Assembly (NCBI RefSeq): GCF_009909195.1
Contig: NZ_JAAAMU010000011.1
Span: 64,501 to 128,500 of the forward strand
DNA from: Paenibacillus sacheonensis
Lineage (GTDB): Bacteria > Bacillota > Bacilli > Paenibacillales > Paenibacillaceae
Direction of reading: 5' to 3'
Length of the DNA: 64,000 bases
Below the pieces are notes generated by a model that had not been told where the DNA came from, did not search any database, and saw only the letters and a list, made by a program, of their open reading frames with translations. Below are positions 42,983-51,721 of this stretch, in pieces. The first letter of the stretch is position 1; the number at the start of each line of letters is the position of its first letter. The position numbers and the translations under genes are program-made.

Positions 42983-44536
42983 TTAGTGCTGGACTTCCAT
43001 GCTTGGTCCGTGAGAGCCCGCTTCTCCCGCTTGCTTCGCTTCCTTGTCCTTGTCGGGGGTGACCGTCAGCACTTCCCGTTTCAAGAACAGGCAGATCACC
43101 ACGACGACGAGCGCGAAGACGAACGATATCCAGTACAGATGCTGGAACGCGCCGGAGAAGACATCCTTGATCTGATCGACCAAGCTTGGATCGAGCCCTT
43201 CGGGAATGCCGCCTTGCGCGGCGCTGCCCAGCTCCTTCGCGGTATCCGCAGGCAGATTGCCCGCCAAACCGCCGATGCCCGACGTAATCTTGGCCGCGAG
43301 CAGGCTGCCGAAGATGCTGACGCCGATCGTCATGCCGAAGGATTGGAAGAGCGTCACCGAGGTCAGGGCGACGCCGCTGTTTTCTTTGGCGACCGACTCC
43401 TGCACGATTAGATTATTGTTGAATAGAACCCCGAACCCGAGGCCCAGAATAACGAAGTAAGCGACAATGGCGATAATCGGCGTATGCATGTTAAAGCTCG
43501 TCATCAGCAGGAAAGCCACTGCCGGCAGTGCCATCGAGACGGCGAAGATCGTGCGATAGGGAATCTTCGTCATGAGACGTCCCGAGATGATGCTGGCGAT
43601 GACCGCTCCGACCATCAGCGGCACCGTCAGGTAGCCGGATGCGATCGGCGACAGGCCGAGCACGTTCTGGGCAAAGAACGGGAACGACGCGAACGAGCCC
43701 ATAACCCCGAGCACGAGCGTGAAGACGATCAGCGACAGGACGACGAACGTCCGGTTCTTGAAGAGATGCATCGGCAGGATCGGTTCTTTGGCCCGCCGCT
43801 CGACGAATACGAAGATCGCCAGCATGACCGCGCCCAGTACCCACAAGCCGATCAAGGCCGGCGAACTCCATGCGTAACCTTCCGTCTCGTGCAGCACGGG
43901 GGTCAGCAGCAGGGAGACGATCGAGCCGACGAGCAGGAACGCGCCTGCCCAGTCAATGCTTGCGTTCTTGTTGCCCGTAGATTCCCGAAGGCCCGCGGAC
44001 AACACGATCGCCGCGATGACGCCGACGGGAATGTTGACCCAGAAAATCCAGTGCCACGAAATATGCTCCGTCAGATAGCCGCCGAGCAGCGGTCCGAGCA
44101 GCTGCGGCACGAACATGATCGCGCCGAATATCCCCTGCGTCTTCGCCCGCTGCTCCACGGTGAAGATATCTCCGAAAATAACCATGGCCAGCGGCATCAG
44201 GCCGCCTGCGCCAATCCCTTGAATGCCGCGTCCCAGCAGCAGCATCGGCATGTTCTCCGCGAACCCGCTCACGATGGAGCCGGCAATAAACAGGCCCATG
44301 CTGAGGATATAAATCTTCTTGCGGCCATACAAGTCCGCCAGCTTGCCGAGAATCGGCATGAAGGACGTCATCGTCAGCATGTAAATGCCGACTACCCAGC
44401 CGTAGAGCGACAAACCGTCCAAATCGCGGATGATCGTAGGCATCGCGGTACTAACGACCGTCTCGTCGAGTTCCGAGAAAATAATGCCGATAATCAGGCC
44501 GATGACAATCAATGCTTTGTTATTCGTTCGTGCCAA
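42983..44536 (-). CDS. DHA2-family MFS drug transporter (EmrB/QacA type)
   Basis: About 517 residues, 14 transmembrane segments, with the family's D-E-T-V motif (FSELDETVVSTAMPTIIRDL) in helix 1, LADLYGRKKIY (motif A) and GAIMFVPQLLGPLLGGYLTE (motif C). The TTG at 44536 follows AGAGGAGG; upstream in-frame codons overlap the promoter and operator and are rejected. Proton-driven export of drugs or metabolites, controlled by the TetR gene behind it. Confidence 0.92.
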   Translation of the reverse strand: MARTNNKALIVIGLIIGIIFSELDETVVSTAMPTIIRDLDGLSLYGWVVGIYMLTMTSFMPILGKLADLYGRKKIYILSMGLFIAGSIVSGFAENMPMLLLGRGIQGIGAGGLMPLAMVIFGDIFTVEQRAKTQGIFGAIMFVPQLLGPLLGGYLTEHISWHWIFWVNIPVGVIAAIVLSAGLRESTGNKNASIDWAGAFLLVGSIVSLLLTPVLHETEGYAWSSPALIGLWVLGAVMLAIFVFVERRAKEPILPMHLFKNRTFVVLSLIVFTLVLGVMGSFASFPFFAQNVLGLSPIASGYLTVPLMVGAVIASIISGRLMTKIPYRTIFAVSMALPAVAFLLMTSFNMHTPIIAIVAYFVILGLGFGVLFNNNLIVQESVAKENSGVALTSVTLFQSFGMTIGVSIFGSLLAAKITSGIGGLAGNLPADTAKELGSAAQGGIPEGLDPSLVDQIKDVFSGAFQHLYWISFVFALVVVVICLFLKREVLTVTPDKDKEAKQAGEAGSHGPSMEVQH

Positions 44537-44566
44537 GACAGCAGCCTCCTCTTGTTTGTTCGATAA

Positions 44567-44599
44567 TGACAGTCTATATATAATGACAGTGACTGTCAA
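44567..44599 (-). promoter_or_regulatory. Promoter and TetR operators of the MFS-tetR operon
   Basis: Minus-strand TTGACA (44594-44599) and TAGACT (44571-44576) are 17 bases apart. TGACAGT-g-ACTGTCA, a perfect 15-base palindrome at 44584-44598, covers the -35 box, and another TGACAGT at 44567-44573 covers the -10. The rest of the gap to 44747 shows nothing recognisable. Confidence 0.75.
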
Positions 44600-44747
44600 T
44601 TTAAATAAACTGCCAAAACAATGGTTCTATTAGCTTGATGACAACGATACCGTCGCTTTATGAACGGAGAATGAACGAAACAGGCTTAACGTTATTTCAC
44701 TCGCGCGGCCGGGCAGCCCTTAGCAGCTCTAGCTCTAGTCCCAGCCC

Positions 44748-44795
44748 AAAAAACGGCAGTCCCGGACGTATTCGCTTGTCCGGTACTGCCGTTTT
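44748..44795 (-). terminator. Intrinsic terminator of the GGDEF gene
   Basis: AAACGGCAGT and ACTGCCGTTT arms with an inner CCGGAC/GTCCGG stem; read leftward it ends in TTTTTT. Confidence 0.85.
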
Positions 44796-44859
44796 GTCGT
44801 ATTCGATCGATCCGCTGCCATGCCGCCTCAGGCAGGGCATGAACAGTAAAATCAAGAGG

Positions 44860-45918
44860 TTAATTAACGGCTGCTGCTCTTGCCCATACGATGCGATCGC
44901 GGCCGCCGCGCTTTGCTTCGTACAAGGCGTCGTCCGCTTCCCGGAGCAGGTCCGGGACGGCTTGTCCGGTACGAATGGCGGCGCCGAAGCTCATCGTTAC
45001 GGTGAACCGGACGCCCTCCCCCGCTTCGAACGTCTTGGCGGACAAGGCGTCGCGCAGCAGGTTCAGCCTGCTCTCCGCCGCCCCGATCTCCGTCGGCGGA
45101 ATGAGGATGGCGAATTCCTCGCCGCCGTAACGGTAGACGGACCCGTTATCCCCGCAGAAGATCCTTCCCAGCTCTACGGCCAGCTCCCGGAGCACGAGAT
45201 CGCCGGTCAGATGTCCGTAGCTGTCGTTAATCCGCTTGAATTTATCGATATCCGCCATGATGACGGCAATGGGCCGCGACTGCTCGCCATACTGCTTCAG
45301 ATGCTCCTGGAAGGTCCGATGATTCCAGAGACCGGTCAAATAATCCCGCTTGGCCATGCTCTCGTACTCGTTCTTCTCTCCGAGATGCTTCCGCTCCCGC
45401 GCGACGATCATGCCGCCCAAGGTGCCGATAAACGCCAGGAAAGTAAAGTTCATCACGATGTACGGCAGCTCTTGTTCCGGCAGTACATGGCCTTTCGCCC
45501 CGACCAGGAACGCATAGTCGGCGATCAGCGCGGCAGAAGTGACGACTGCCCCCTTCATCCCCCAGTAGACGGAAGCGTGCAGAATGATCAGGTAGCCGAT
45601 CGGAAACACCGGGCTGCCCGCGTAGCCGGTCAAGATCAGCAGAACCGTCAGCGCGCAGAGATCGAACAGGATCCCCGCCCGCGTTATGTAGATATATTGT
45701 TTGCGCTCGGTTTGGTTCTTGTAAAGCACGTACTGCGTAGCTCCCATATAGAGCGTACTCAGACAGAACGCCGCCAGGAAGAACGCATGCGTCGCAGGCG
45801 AATCATAGTATCCGTAGTACATCCACACGGAAGCCAGCAGAAAAAACCAGCGGACAAAGGAAAACAGCATTTCCAGCATCCGATCCTTCTTCTGTGTCCC
45901 GATCATGATGATGCACAT
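44860..45918 (-). CDS. Membrane diguanylate cyclase (GGDEF)
   Basis: About 352 residues with five to six N-terminal hydrophobic segments (to about residue 175) and a C-terminal GGDEF domain: DYLTGLWNHRTF, DIDKFKRINDSYGHLTGD and the active-site loop YGGEEFAIL. The intact GGEEF suggests active synthesis of cyclic di-GMP; no RxxD inhibitory site is seen just before it. The start is uncertain: ATGs at 45918 and 45906 both lack a good ribosome site. Nothing in the membrane part reveals the signal. Confidence 0.87.
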   Translation of the reverse strand: MCIIMIGTQKKDRMLEMLFSFVRWFFLLASVWMYYGYYDSPATHAFFLAAFCLSTLYMGATQYVLYKNQTERKQYIYITRAGILFDLCALTVLLILTGYAGSPVFPIGYLIILHASVYWGMKGAVVTSAALIADYAFLVGAKGHVLPEQELPYIVMNFTFLAFIGTLGGMIVARERKHLGEKNEYESMAKRDYLTGLWNHRTFQEHLKQYGEQSRPIAVIMADIDKFKRINDSYGHLTGDLVLRELAVELGRIFCGDNGSVYRYGGEEFAILIPPTEIGAAESRLNLLRDALSAKTFEAGEGVRFTVTMSFGAAIRTGQAVPDLLREADDALYEAKRGGRDRIVWARAAAVN

Positions 45919-46089
45919 CCATTCGACAAGATATGCCTCTACTATACCACGCCCGGCGATAGGCAGAAGCATGAAATGCCGAAATTTGAAACTTTTGGTT
46001 AGCGCGTTTAGGTAGAAAGGCCGCCCCCCGGCACGGCAAAATGCTTAGGGTCGGCCTCCACTTCGCGATCCGCGGCCGCCTTGATCCCG

Positions 46090-46530
46090 CTAATCGCCAT
46101 ACACCGAAGCATTGAAGCTCTCCGGACCCGAGCGAAGCACCGCGCTGCTCGTGTTGACGATGGCAAACAGCGAGTAGACGAGCATTCCGCTGACGGGAAC
46201 GGGCGTGTTGTAGTTCGAAGCGGACAGCGTAATCAGCTGACTATCGATATCGGACAACGAGAAGGATTGAACCGACAGATACACGATCGGCGCAGCCATG
46301 GAATCGCCGCTCACGATCGCCAAGATCACTTTGGTCGTCGTCTTCGCCTGGGACGGCAGCAGAATGCCGACGACGGCATCGAACTGGACGCGGATCATGC
46401 CCATCGTCGAAGGAGGAACGTTCAGTCCGACTACGCCGACGAGGACCGGCTCGTTTACCGGAAACGGATCCGGAGCATCCAGCGGAGCGCTGATATTCAT
46501 GGACGTTCTGGCATCGATTAATATTCCCAT
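46090..46530 (-). CDS. Hypothetical Val/Ser-rich beta protein
   Basis: A 146-residue protein with a perfect AGGAGGTGATTG ribosome site before the ATG at 46530. No signal peptide, no Cys; rich in Val, Ser and alternating hydrophobic strands (for example VGLNVPPSTMGMIRVQFDAV), suggesting a beta-sandwich. It opens GILIDARTSMNI. The pattern recalls surface or spore-coat structural proteins, but I cannot assign a family. It stands alone between a GGDEF gene and a LysM gene. Confidence 0.6.
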   Translation of the reverse strand: MGILIDARTSMNISAPLDAPDPFPVNEPVLVGVVGLNVPPSTMGMIRVQFDAVVGILLPSQAKTTTKVILAIVSGDSMAAPIVYLSVQSFSLSDIDSQLITLSASNYNTPVPVSGMLVYSLFAIVNTSSAVLRSGPESFNASVYGD

Positions 46531-46713
46531 ACGCAATCACCTCCTAGATCGGGTTGTCCTAGCTTATGCTTGTCTCAGGCGGAAGGGAAAGGCATAGCGG
46601 CAATGAATTGTCGCAACGCGGGCAGAAAGCAGGCCATCTGCAAGCCGGGTCTTAGGGCTAACGGCCCGATTTTTCGGGCGCCCCTCTATTCACCTAGCAA
46701 ATTATAGTAAAAT

Positions 46714-46737
46714 GGTTAATAGAACAAAACGTTAACC
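46714..46737 (+). promoter_or_regulatory. Inverted repeat before the LysM gene
   Basis: GGTTAA at 46714-46719 and TTAACC at 46732-46737 are perfect arms with a 12-base spacer, just upstream of the AAAGGGGAG ribosome site. TATAGT/TAAAAT -10-like boxes precede it, so it could be an operator near the transcription start. Confidence 0.4.
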
Positions 46738-46752
46738 AAAGGGGAGAATCCT

Positions 46753-47763
46753 ATGCAGAGCCCAAATTCGACAGAATCCGGGCGCGGTTCCAGAGCCGAA
46801 CGCGCACGAGAGAAGAAAGCCGGCTCGCACGGCATGCTGCTGACGACCGGGGCTTTTCTGATCGTGGTATGCGTCATCCTTTACGGCGTGTTTGCGTCGC
46901 ATAAAGACTCGGGGAACAAGGCGCTCGAAGGAGCTAAGCCGCCTGCGGACACGCAGTCAGCCGATAACGGGAACAGCGGAGCGAAGGGCGAAGATGCGTC
47001 GTCAGGCGCGGCGTCGAATGATTCGGGCGGCGGCAAAGACCCGGGTACGCCCGTATCGTCCAACGATGGCGCAGGCACGGATAGCAGCAGCGGCGGATCG
47101 ACGGGCAGCGGCGCGAACGGCGGCGATACGCCGGTCGCATCCGGCGATGCCGCCGCTCCCGATGCGAATGCCGGCGGCGGCAGTACGGGCAGTGCCGGTC
47201 ATGCGGGCAGCAGCGGCAGCGGCAGCGGTACCGAAGGGTCGACCGTATTCGAGCCCGTCAAGACGCCGGACAAGCCCGATACGGACAAGGGCAGCACTAC
47301 CCCTCCGAAGGAGACGGGCGAGGATACCGGCGGCAAGGATGCCTCGACTTCCGGGAAGCCGGCATCGAAGCCCGCGACGACGTATGTCGTACGGAAAGGC
47401 GACACGCTGTCGACGATTTCGCTCAAATTTTACGGCTCCAAGCAGTACGTCTCCTTCTTGGCGGAACGCAACGGCATCGCATTCGTGAACGACATGAAGC
47501 CGGGAGACAAGATCAGGATTCCCGCTCTGACCGCCGGTGCCGGCTCTTCGTCGATCAGCAAGGACGAGCAGGCGGATTACGCCAAGGTCAAGCTGCCGGC
47601 GGTCTATCTCGTTCGTCCGGGCGATACTCTCTACCGGATATCCGTCCTGTTCTATAAATCGGGCGAATACGTGAGCCTCATTGCCAAGAAGAACAAGCTC
47701 GACGAGAACGCAGGCTTGAAGGCCGGCGTCTCGCTGACGATTCCTGCCAAGCCCGCATCGTAA
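46753..47763 (+). CDS. Membrane-anchored protein with two LysM domains
   Basis: A 336-residue protein: basic cytosolic start, one transmembrane helix (about 28-48, LLTTGAFLIVVCVILYGVFA), a disordered Gly/Ser/Asp/Ala-rich linker to about 210, then two LysM modules, TYVVRKGDTLSTISLKFYGS and VYLVRPGDTLYRISVLFYKS. It is a type II membrane protein that would reach out and bind peptidoglycan. No hydrolase domain follows. AAAGGGGAG precedes the ATG and a strong terminator follows. Confidence 0.9.
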   Translation: MQSPNSTESGRGSRAERAREKKAGSHGMLLTTGAFLIVVCVILYGVFASHKDSGNKALEGAKPPADTQSADNGNSGAKGEDASSGAASNDSGGGKDPGTPVSSNDGAGTDSSSGGSTGSGANGGDTPVASGDAAAPDANAGGGSTGSAGHAGSSGSGSGTEGSTVFEPVKTPDKPDTDKGSTTPPKETGEDTGGKDASTSGKPASKPATTYVVRKGDTLSTISLKFYGSKQYVSFLAERNGIAFVNDMKPGDKIRIPALTAGAGSSSISKDEQADYAKVKLPAVYLVRPGDTLYRISVLFYKSGEYVSLIAKKNKLDENAGLKAGVSLTIPAKPAS

Positions 47764-47806
47764 TAAGCGACTGGCGCTCGATTCGCGCCTGCTCGACATC
47801 CATATG

Positions 47807-47847
47807 AAGAAGGCCGCTATTTCCCCGGGGGATCGCGGCCTTCTTTG
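47807..47847 (+). terminator. Intrinsic terminator of the LysM gene
   Basis: AAGAAGGCCGC and GCGGCCTTCTT, perfect 11-base arms, 17-base loop, T-rich end. Confidence 0.85.
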
Positions 47848-47883
47848 TTCCTGCAGTTCCTGCAGCTCTTGCAGTTCTTTCAG
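47848..47883. repeat. Four tandem 9-base repeats
   Basis: TTCCTGCAG, TTCCTGCAG, CTCTTGCAG and TTCTTTCAG follow in tandem directly after the terminator, 94 bases before the DUF3243 gene. Confidence 0.7.
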
Positions 47884-47976
47884 CCGCTTCAACCTGCCGC
47901 GATTCGTCCGCGGACAGCTCGGGTAACAAGGAGAGAAGCTACTGCTCCATCACTCGATTCCAAGGAGGAATGCGCG

Positions 47977-48321
47977 ATGAACGAGAGAAGCCAAGTGTCA
48001 AACCAGGATCAGCAAGCGCAGACGGATCAAATCGAACAGGCTGTTCAGGCGATGAGTAACGGCAAAGGGGACCAGATTCTGCAGGATTTCGAGGCCTTCA
48101 GAAGCTATCTGGCCAAACGGATCGAGATGGCTCAAGGTCTCGGCTTCGGCGACGAACAGCTGGCGGTGATCGCCCAGAAGGTGGCCGGCTATCTGGCCGA
48201 GCACGAGGAGCCCCGGAACAGCGAGGAATATCTGCTTCGGGAATTATGGAAAGTCGGCACGGAAGCGGAACAGCATAAGCTCGCACACATGTTGGTCAAA
48301 TTAGCCCAATCCGCCCACTAA
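47977..48321 (+). CDS. DUF3243 family protein
   Basis: A 114-residue cytosolic protein with the DUF3243 core ILQDFEAFRSYLAKRIEMAQ, GFGDEQLAVIAQKVAGYLAE and LLRELWKVGTEAEQHKLAHM. The N-terminal 25 residues are Gln/Asp-rich and disordered. AAGGAGGAA precedes the ATG; the long in-frame extension upstream runs through repeats and the terminator and is rejected. The family is common in Bacilli and of unknown function. Confidence 0.88.
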   Translation: MNERSQVSNQDQQAQTDQIEQAVQAMSNGKGDQILQDFEAFRSYLAKRIEMAQGLGFGDEQLAVIAQKVAGYLAEHEEPRNSEEYLLRELWKVGTEAEQHKLAHMLVKLAQSAH

Positions 48322-48366
48322 TCCGGGCAGGACGGACAGCGCGGCAGCGCAAAAACGCCAACGTTC

Positions 48367-48406
48367 AGGGCCGGAAGCACCTCGGGGAGAGGCCGCTTCC
48401 GGCCCT
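48367..48406 (+). terminator. Hairpin after the DUF3243 gene
   Basis: Perfect 12-base arms AGGGCCGGAAGC and GCTTCCGGCCCT; no T-run follows, so efficiency is uncertain. Confidence 0.5.
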
Positions 48407-48488
48407 GTCTGCGTGCGCCTCTCGAAGGAGGCCGCGGCTGGCCCTACGTGGTATACTGGAAGTATTATGCGATCGGAGGTGGCTGGCC

Positions 48489-48938
48489 GTGACCCTTAAT
48501 CGTTCCGTACCGGCGAATATCCTGCTCCCCCATGTGTTTTATGAAGATGTCGCTGCCGCGCTGCACTGGCTGTCGAATGCCTTCGGCTTCGCCGAGTATC
48601 ATCGCTTCGGCCTCCCGGACGGAGAAGGGCTGCACGGAGCCATGATCCGCCGCGGAGAAGCCTGGGTCATGCTCAAGAGCCCCGGCTCGTCGGCCACGAG
48701 TCCCTCCAAGCTCGGCGGGAGCTCGCAGCAGCTGATGATCTTCGTCGAGGAGCTCGAGGAACATTATCGCGCCGCGCTCGCCGCGGGAGTACATATCGCG
48801 GAAGAGCTTCACGTCACGGAATACGGAGAGCAGCAGTACGTCGCCCTAGATCTCGAGGGGCATACGTGGATATTCGCGAGACATGCGCGCGACGTTGCGC
48901 CCGAGGAATGGGGAGCCGTGACTGCAGGGAGAATATAA
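48489..48938 (+). CDS. VOC (glyoxalase/bleomycin resistance) family protein
   Basis: A 149-residue VOC-fold protein starting at GTG behind CGGAGGTGG. Paired beta-alpha-beta-beta-beta units are seen: ILLPHVFYEDVAAALHWLSN with FGF, and LMIFVEELEEHYRAALAAGV with the terminal strand ALDLEGHTWIFA. Metal-ligand positions (His/Glu) are not decisive, so it may be a binding protein or a small enzyme. Followed 36 bases later by an SDR gene in the same direction. Confidence 0.85.
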   Translation: MTLNRSVPANILLPHVFYEDVAAALHWLSNAFGFAEYHRFGLPDGEGLHGAMIRRGEAWVMLKSPGSSATSPSKLGGSSQQLMIFVEELEEHYRAALAAGVHIAEELHVTEYGEQQYVALDLEGHTWIFARHARDVAPEEWGAVTAGRI

Positions 48939-48974
48939 TACCGATCGTCAGAAGATTCAGAGGAGGATAACCAA

Positions 48975-49826
48975 GTGGCAAAAGTCGTCATCACAGGCGG
49001 AAGCGGCATGCTCGGCCAATGGGTCGTCAAGCATTTCGTCGAACAGCAATACGAAGTCGTCAACGTGGATACCGTACGGCCGAAGGAGTGGCTCTGCCCT
49101 ACGCTTATTGCCGATCTCACCAACCTGGGCGAGGTCTACGGCGCGCTTGCCGGGGCGGATGCCGTCGTGCATCTGGCAGCGATTCCCGCCGCGCACATCC
49201 GAACGAGCGAAGCGACCTTCCACAATAACGTCATGTCCACCTATAACATTTTGGAGGCTGCCGCGGGCCTCGGCATCCGCAAAGCGGTCATCGCTTCCAG
49301 CGAATCGTCCTACGGCATCGTGTTCGCCGTCAACCGGTTCGGGCCGTCTTACGTGCCGGTCGACGAGGACCACCCGCAGCTGCCGCAGGACAGCTACGGC
49401 CTCTCCAAGGTCGTGAACGAGCAGACGGCGGACATGTTCCATCGCCGGACCGGCATGCAGATCGTATCCCTACGAATCGGCAACGTCATCCCGCCGGAAC
49501 GGTATGAGCAGTTCCCTTCCTTCATCCACGATTCCGCCGAACGGGACCGCATCCTGTGGAGCTATGTCGACACGCGGGACATCGCGGAAGCCTGCCGGCT
49601 GTCCATCGAGAAGGACGGACTCGGCTCCGTCGCCGTCAATCTCGCGGCAGACGATACGAGCATGGCCATACCGAGCCGCCAGCTGCTCGCCGAGCAGTTT
49701 CCCGAAGTGAGCGATTTCCGCGAGCCGATGAACGGCTTCGAATCGCTGCTCAGCAACGCGCGGGCTAAGGAGCTGCTCGGCTGGCAGCCGAAACATGCTT
49801 GGCGGAATTACGTGCCGGAATCTTAA
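48975..49826 (+). CDS. NAD-dependent epimerase/dehydratase (extended SDR)
   Basis: A 283-residue extended SDR starting at GTG behind AGAGGAGG. Cofactor loop [14 protein letters not shown] (GxxGxxG), then [16 protein letters not shown] and the catalytic pair in [12 protein letters not shown] (Tyr-x3-Lys). Compact C-terminal domain. It resembles uronate dehydrogenases and small sugar epimerases. An aldo-keto reductase gene follows after 44 bases, so the pair could act on one carbohydrate. Confidence 0.88.
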   Translation: MAKVVITGGSGMLGQWVVKHFVEQQYEVVNVDTVRPKEWLCPTLIADLTNLGEVYGALAGADAVVHLAAIPAAHIRTSEATFHNNVMSTYNILEAAAGLGIRKAVIASSESSYGIVFAVNRFGPSYVPVDEDHPQLPQDSYGLSKVVNEQTADMFHRRTGMQIVSLRIGNVIPPERYEQFPSFIHDSAERDRILWSYVDTRDIAEACRLSIEKDGLGSVAVNLAADDTSMAIPSRQLLAEQFPEVSDFREPMNGFESLLSNARAKELLGWQPKHAWRNYVPES

Positions 49827-49870
49827 TGCTTGACCCTGAACCATCCATTACGCGCAAGGAGGAATGCAGG

Positions 49871-50842
49871 ATGAATTATCGTACGCTGGGAAGAACGGGA
49901 CTTCGCGTATCGGAGATCGGTTACGGCGCGTGGGGAATCGGCAAATCCGGATGGATCGGCGCTTCCGACGACGAATCGCTGCAAGCGTTGAACCGGGCGA
50001 TCGAATTAGGGTTGAATGTCATCGATACCGCGCTGGCTTACGGCGAGGGCCACAGCGAGCGGTTGGTCGGCCAGGCCGTGAGAGCGCATAAGCAGCCGAT
50101 CTATGTCGCGACGAAGATTCCGCCGAAGAACGGCAAATGGCCCGCTCCTTCGGGCATTTCTTCGAACGAGGCATTCCCGGCCGACTATGTCATATCCAGC
50201 ACGGAGCAAAGCCTGCGCAACCTCGGTTTGGAGACGATCGACGTGCAGCAGTTCCATGTGTGGTCGGACGAATGGGTCGGCCAAGGCGATTGGCTGGATG
50301 CCGTGCAGAAGTTGAAGGATCAGGGGAAGATCCGCTATTTCGGCGTATCGATCAACGATCACCAGCCGAATAACGCCATCCGGTTGATCGAAACCGGCGT
50401 GGTCGATACGGTGCAGGTGATTTATAATATCTTCGACCAAAGCCCCGAGGACGGGCTCCTGCAAGCTTGCGAGAAGCATAATGTGGGCGTGATCGTGCGG
50501 GTGGCGCTCGACGAGGGCGGATTAACGGGACGCATCACGCCGGAGACCGCGTTCGATGCGGGGGATTTCCGCAGCCGGTACTTCCAGGGAGACCGGAAGC
50601 AGGAGGTCTATGATCGCGTGCAACGCATCGCCGCCGATCTCGCCATATCCACCGATGAGATGGCAGAGACCGCGCTGCGCTACGTGCTCAGCAGCCCCGC
50701 CGTATCGACGGTCATCCCCGGCATGCGTACCGTGGGCAACGTCGAGCGCAACATGAAAGTCGGCGACGGCAAAGGCTTGTCCCCAGAGAAGCTGAGCAAG
50801 CTCAAGGCGCATCGCTGGGATCGGAATTTCTACCAGGGCTAG
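49871..50842 (+). CDS. Aldo/keto reductase
   Basis: A 323-residue [23 protein letters not shown] start, the tetrad residues in [15 protein letters not shown] (Asp, Tyr) and YVATKIPPK (Lys), and cofactor-binding [17 protein letters not shown]. Lys and Tyr are in place; the usual His appears in [17 protein letters not shown] precedes the ATG at 49871. Related to YghZ/oxidoreductases of the AKR11-12 group; substrate unknown. It ends in a terminator shortly downstream. Confidence 0.9.
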   Translation: MNYRTLGRTGLRVSEIGYGAWGIGKSGWIGASDDESLQALNRAIELGLNVIDTALAYGEGHSERLVGQAVRAHKQPIYVATKIPPKNGKWPAPSGISSNEAFPADYVISSTEQSLRNLGLETIDVQQFHVWSDEWVGQGDWLDAVQKLKDQGKIRYFGVSINDHQPNNAIRLIETGVVDTVQVIYNIFDQSPEDGLLQACEKHNVGVIVRVALDEGGLTGRITPETAFDAGDFRSRYFQGDRKQEVYDRVQRIAADLAISTDEMAETALRYVLSSPAVSTVIPGMRTVGNVERNMKVGDGKGLSPEKLSKLKAHRWDRNFYQG

Positions 50843-50913
50843 GGCATCTGAAGGATGGTACCGTCTGCCCTGAGTGAAACAGCCAGACTAAGCAAGCCTA
50901 TTCAAGCACGATG

Positions 50914-50940
50914 AGGGCGCCCCTGCAGGGCGCCCTTTCT
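50914..50940 (+). terminator. Intrinsic terminator of the SDR-AKR unit
   Basis: AGGGCGCC and GGCGCCCT arms with a 7-base loop followed by TTTCT. From here to the next start at 51132 I see nothing but the ribosome site. Confidence 0.78.
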
Positions 50941-51131
50941 CGTGCAAAGACACATCCCGTGCTTTCACGAGCACGATCGGATACCTAACCTGCCAGACCT
51001 TACCCGCCTGTCCACGGCTTCACATGTCCCGATCCTCACTCCCTCCCCAAATCCGCGCAGTCCTCCGTTCATCTGTCCAAGCTTCCAACTGCCCGCCCCC
51101 ATACACTGTACATGGGAAGGAGGTTAGAACC

Positions 51132-51497
51132 ATGTCAGTGAACACCAACGTCACTTACCCGCGCTTGACGCTGTATTCGGAAGAGAACTATCAAGGCCGC
51201 AGCGCGATCTATCGCGGCAACCTCGGCATCGTCAGCCTGGACGCCAAACTAGGCGGCATCGAAAGCCTGCGTTTCTACTCCACGAGCAGCAGCGCGACGC
51301 TCGTTCTGTTCAGCCGCACGGGGTTCAAAGGGTATTTCCGGGTGTTCCGCGGGGTCACGAACCTCCGCGAGATCGAGGATATCGTCGTATACGGCGGCGC
51401 GGAATCGCTCCTCTCGTCGAACGCTTATCTGACGCTTGACCAAATACGCGCCATCCGCAACAGCGGACAGCTCCCGGATAATTACCGTCGAATATAG
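51132..51497 (+). CDS. Beta-gamma-crystallin-like small protein
   Basis: A 121-residue protein preceded by AAGGAGG. Two Greek-key signatures of the form aromatic-x4-aromatic-x-G are visible: YSEENYQG at 15-22 and FSRTGFKG at 60-67, each followed by strand pairs and a Ser-containing segment (ESLRFYS, ESLLSS). The domain spans about 10-100, leaving a short helix-like tail. No signal peptide, so it would be cytosolic or a spore protein. Microbial relatives often bind calcium in N/D-x-x-S/T-S loops; here those loops are weak. Confidence 0.65.
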   Translation: MSVNTNVTYPRLTLYSEENYQGRSAIYRGNLGIVSLDAKLGGIESLRFYSTSSSATLVLFSRTGFKGYFRVFRGVTNLREIEDIVVYGGAESLLSSNAYLTLDQIRAIRNSGQLPDNYRRI

Positions 51498-51721
51498 AAC
51501 AAGGCAGTCACTTGTAACGATACGTCTTCCCAACGCACCATGGAGAGGCCCCCTTGCGCCGCAGGCATAAGAGAGGCCTCTTCGCGCTTCTCGTATCGCA
51601 GGCTTCATGGGCCTGCAATCGGCTATTATGGCCGTGCTTCCATTCGGCAATTGTCCATGCCCGAAGCTTCCCCTTATACTAGGGTAGATATCTAACCCAT
51701 CCGTAACTTGGAGGTCCCGTC

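Noticed and set aside
44635-46002. Rightward 455-codon open frame opposite the GGDEF gene
   Set aside because: Shadow frame; the leftward frame has intact GGDEF motifs and membrane segments.
46018-46057. AGGCCG/CGGCCT hairpin left of the 46090 gene
   Set aside because: Six-base stem with a long loop and no T-run; too weak to call a terminator.
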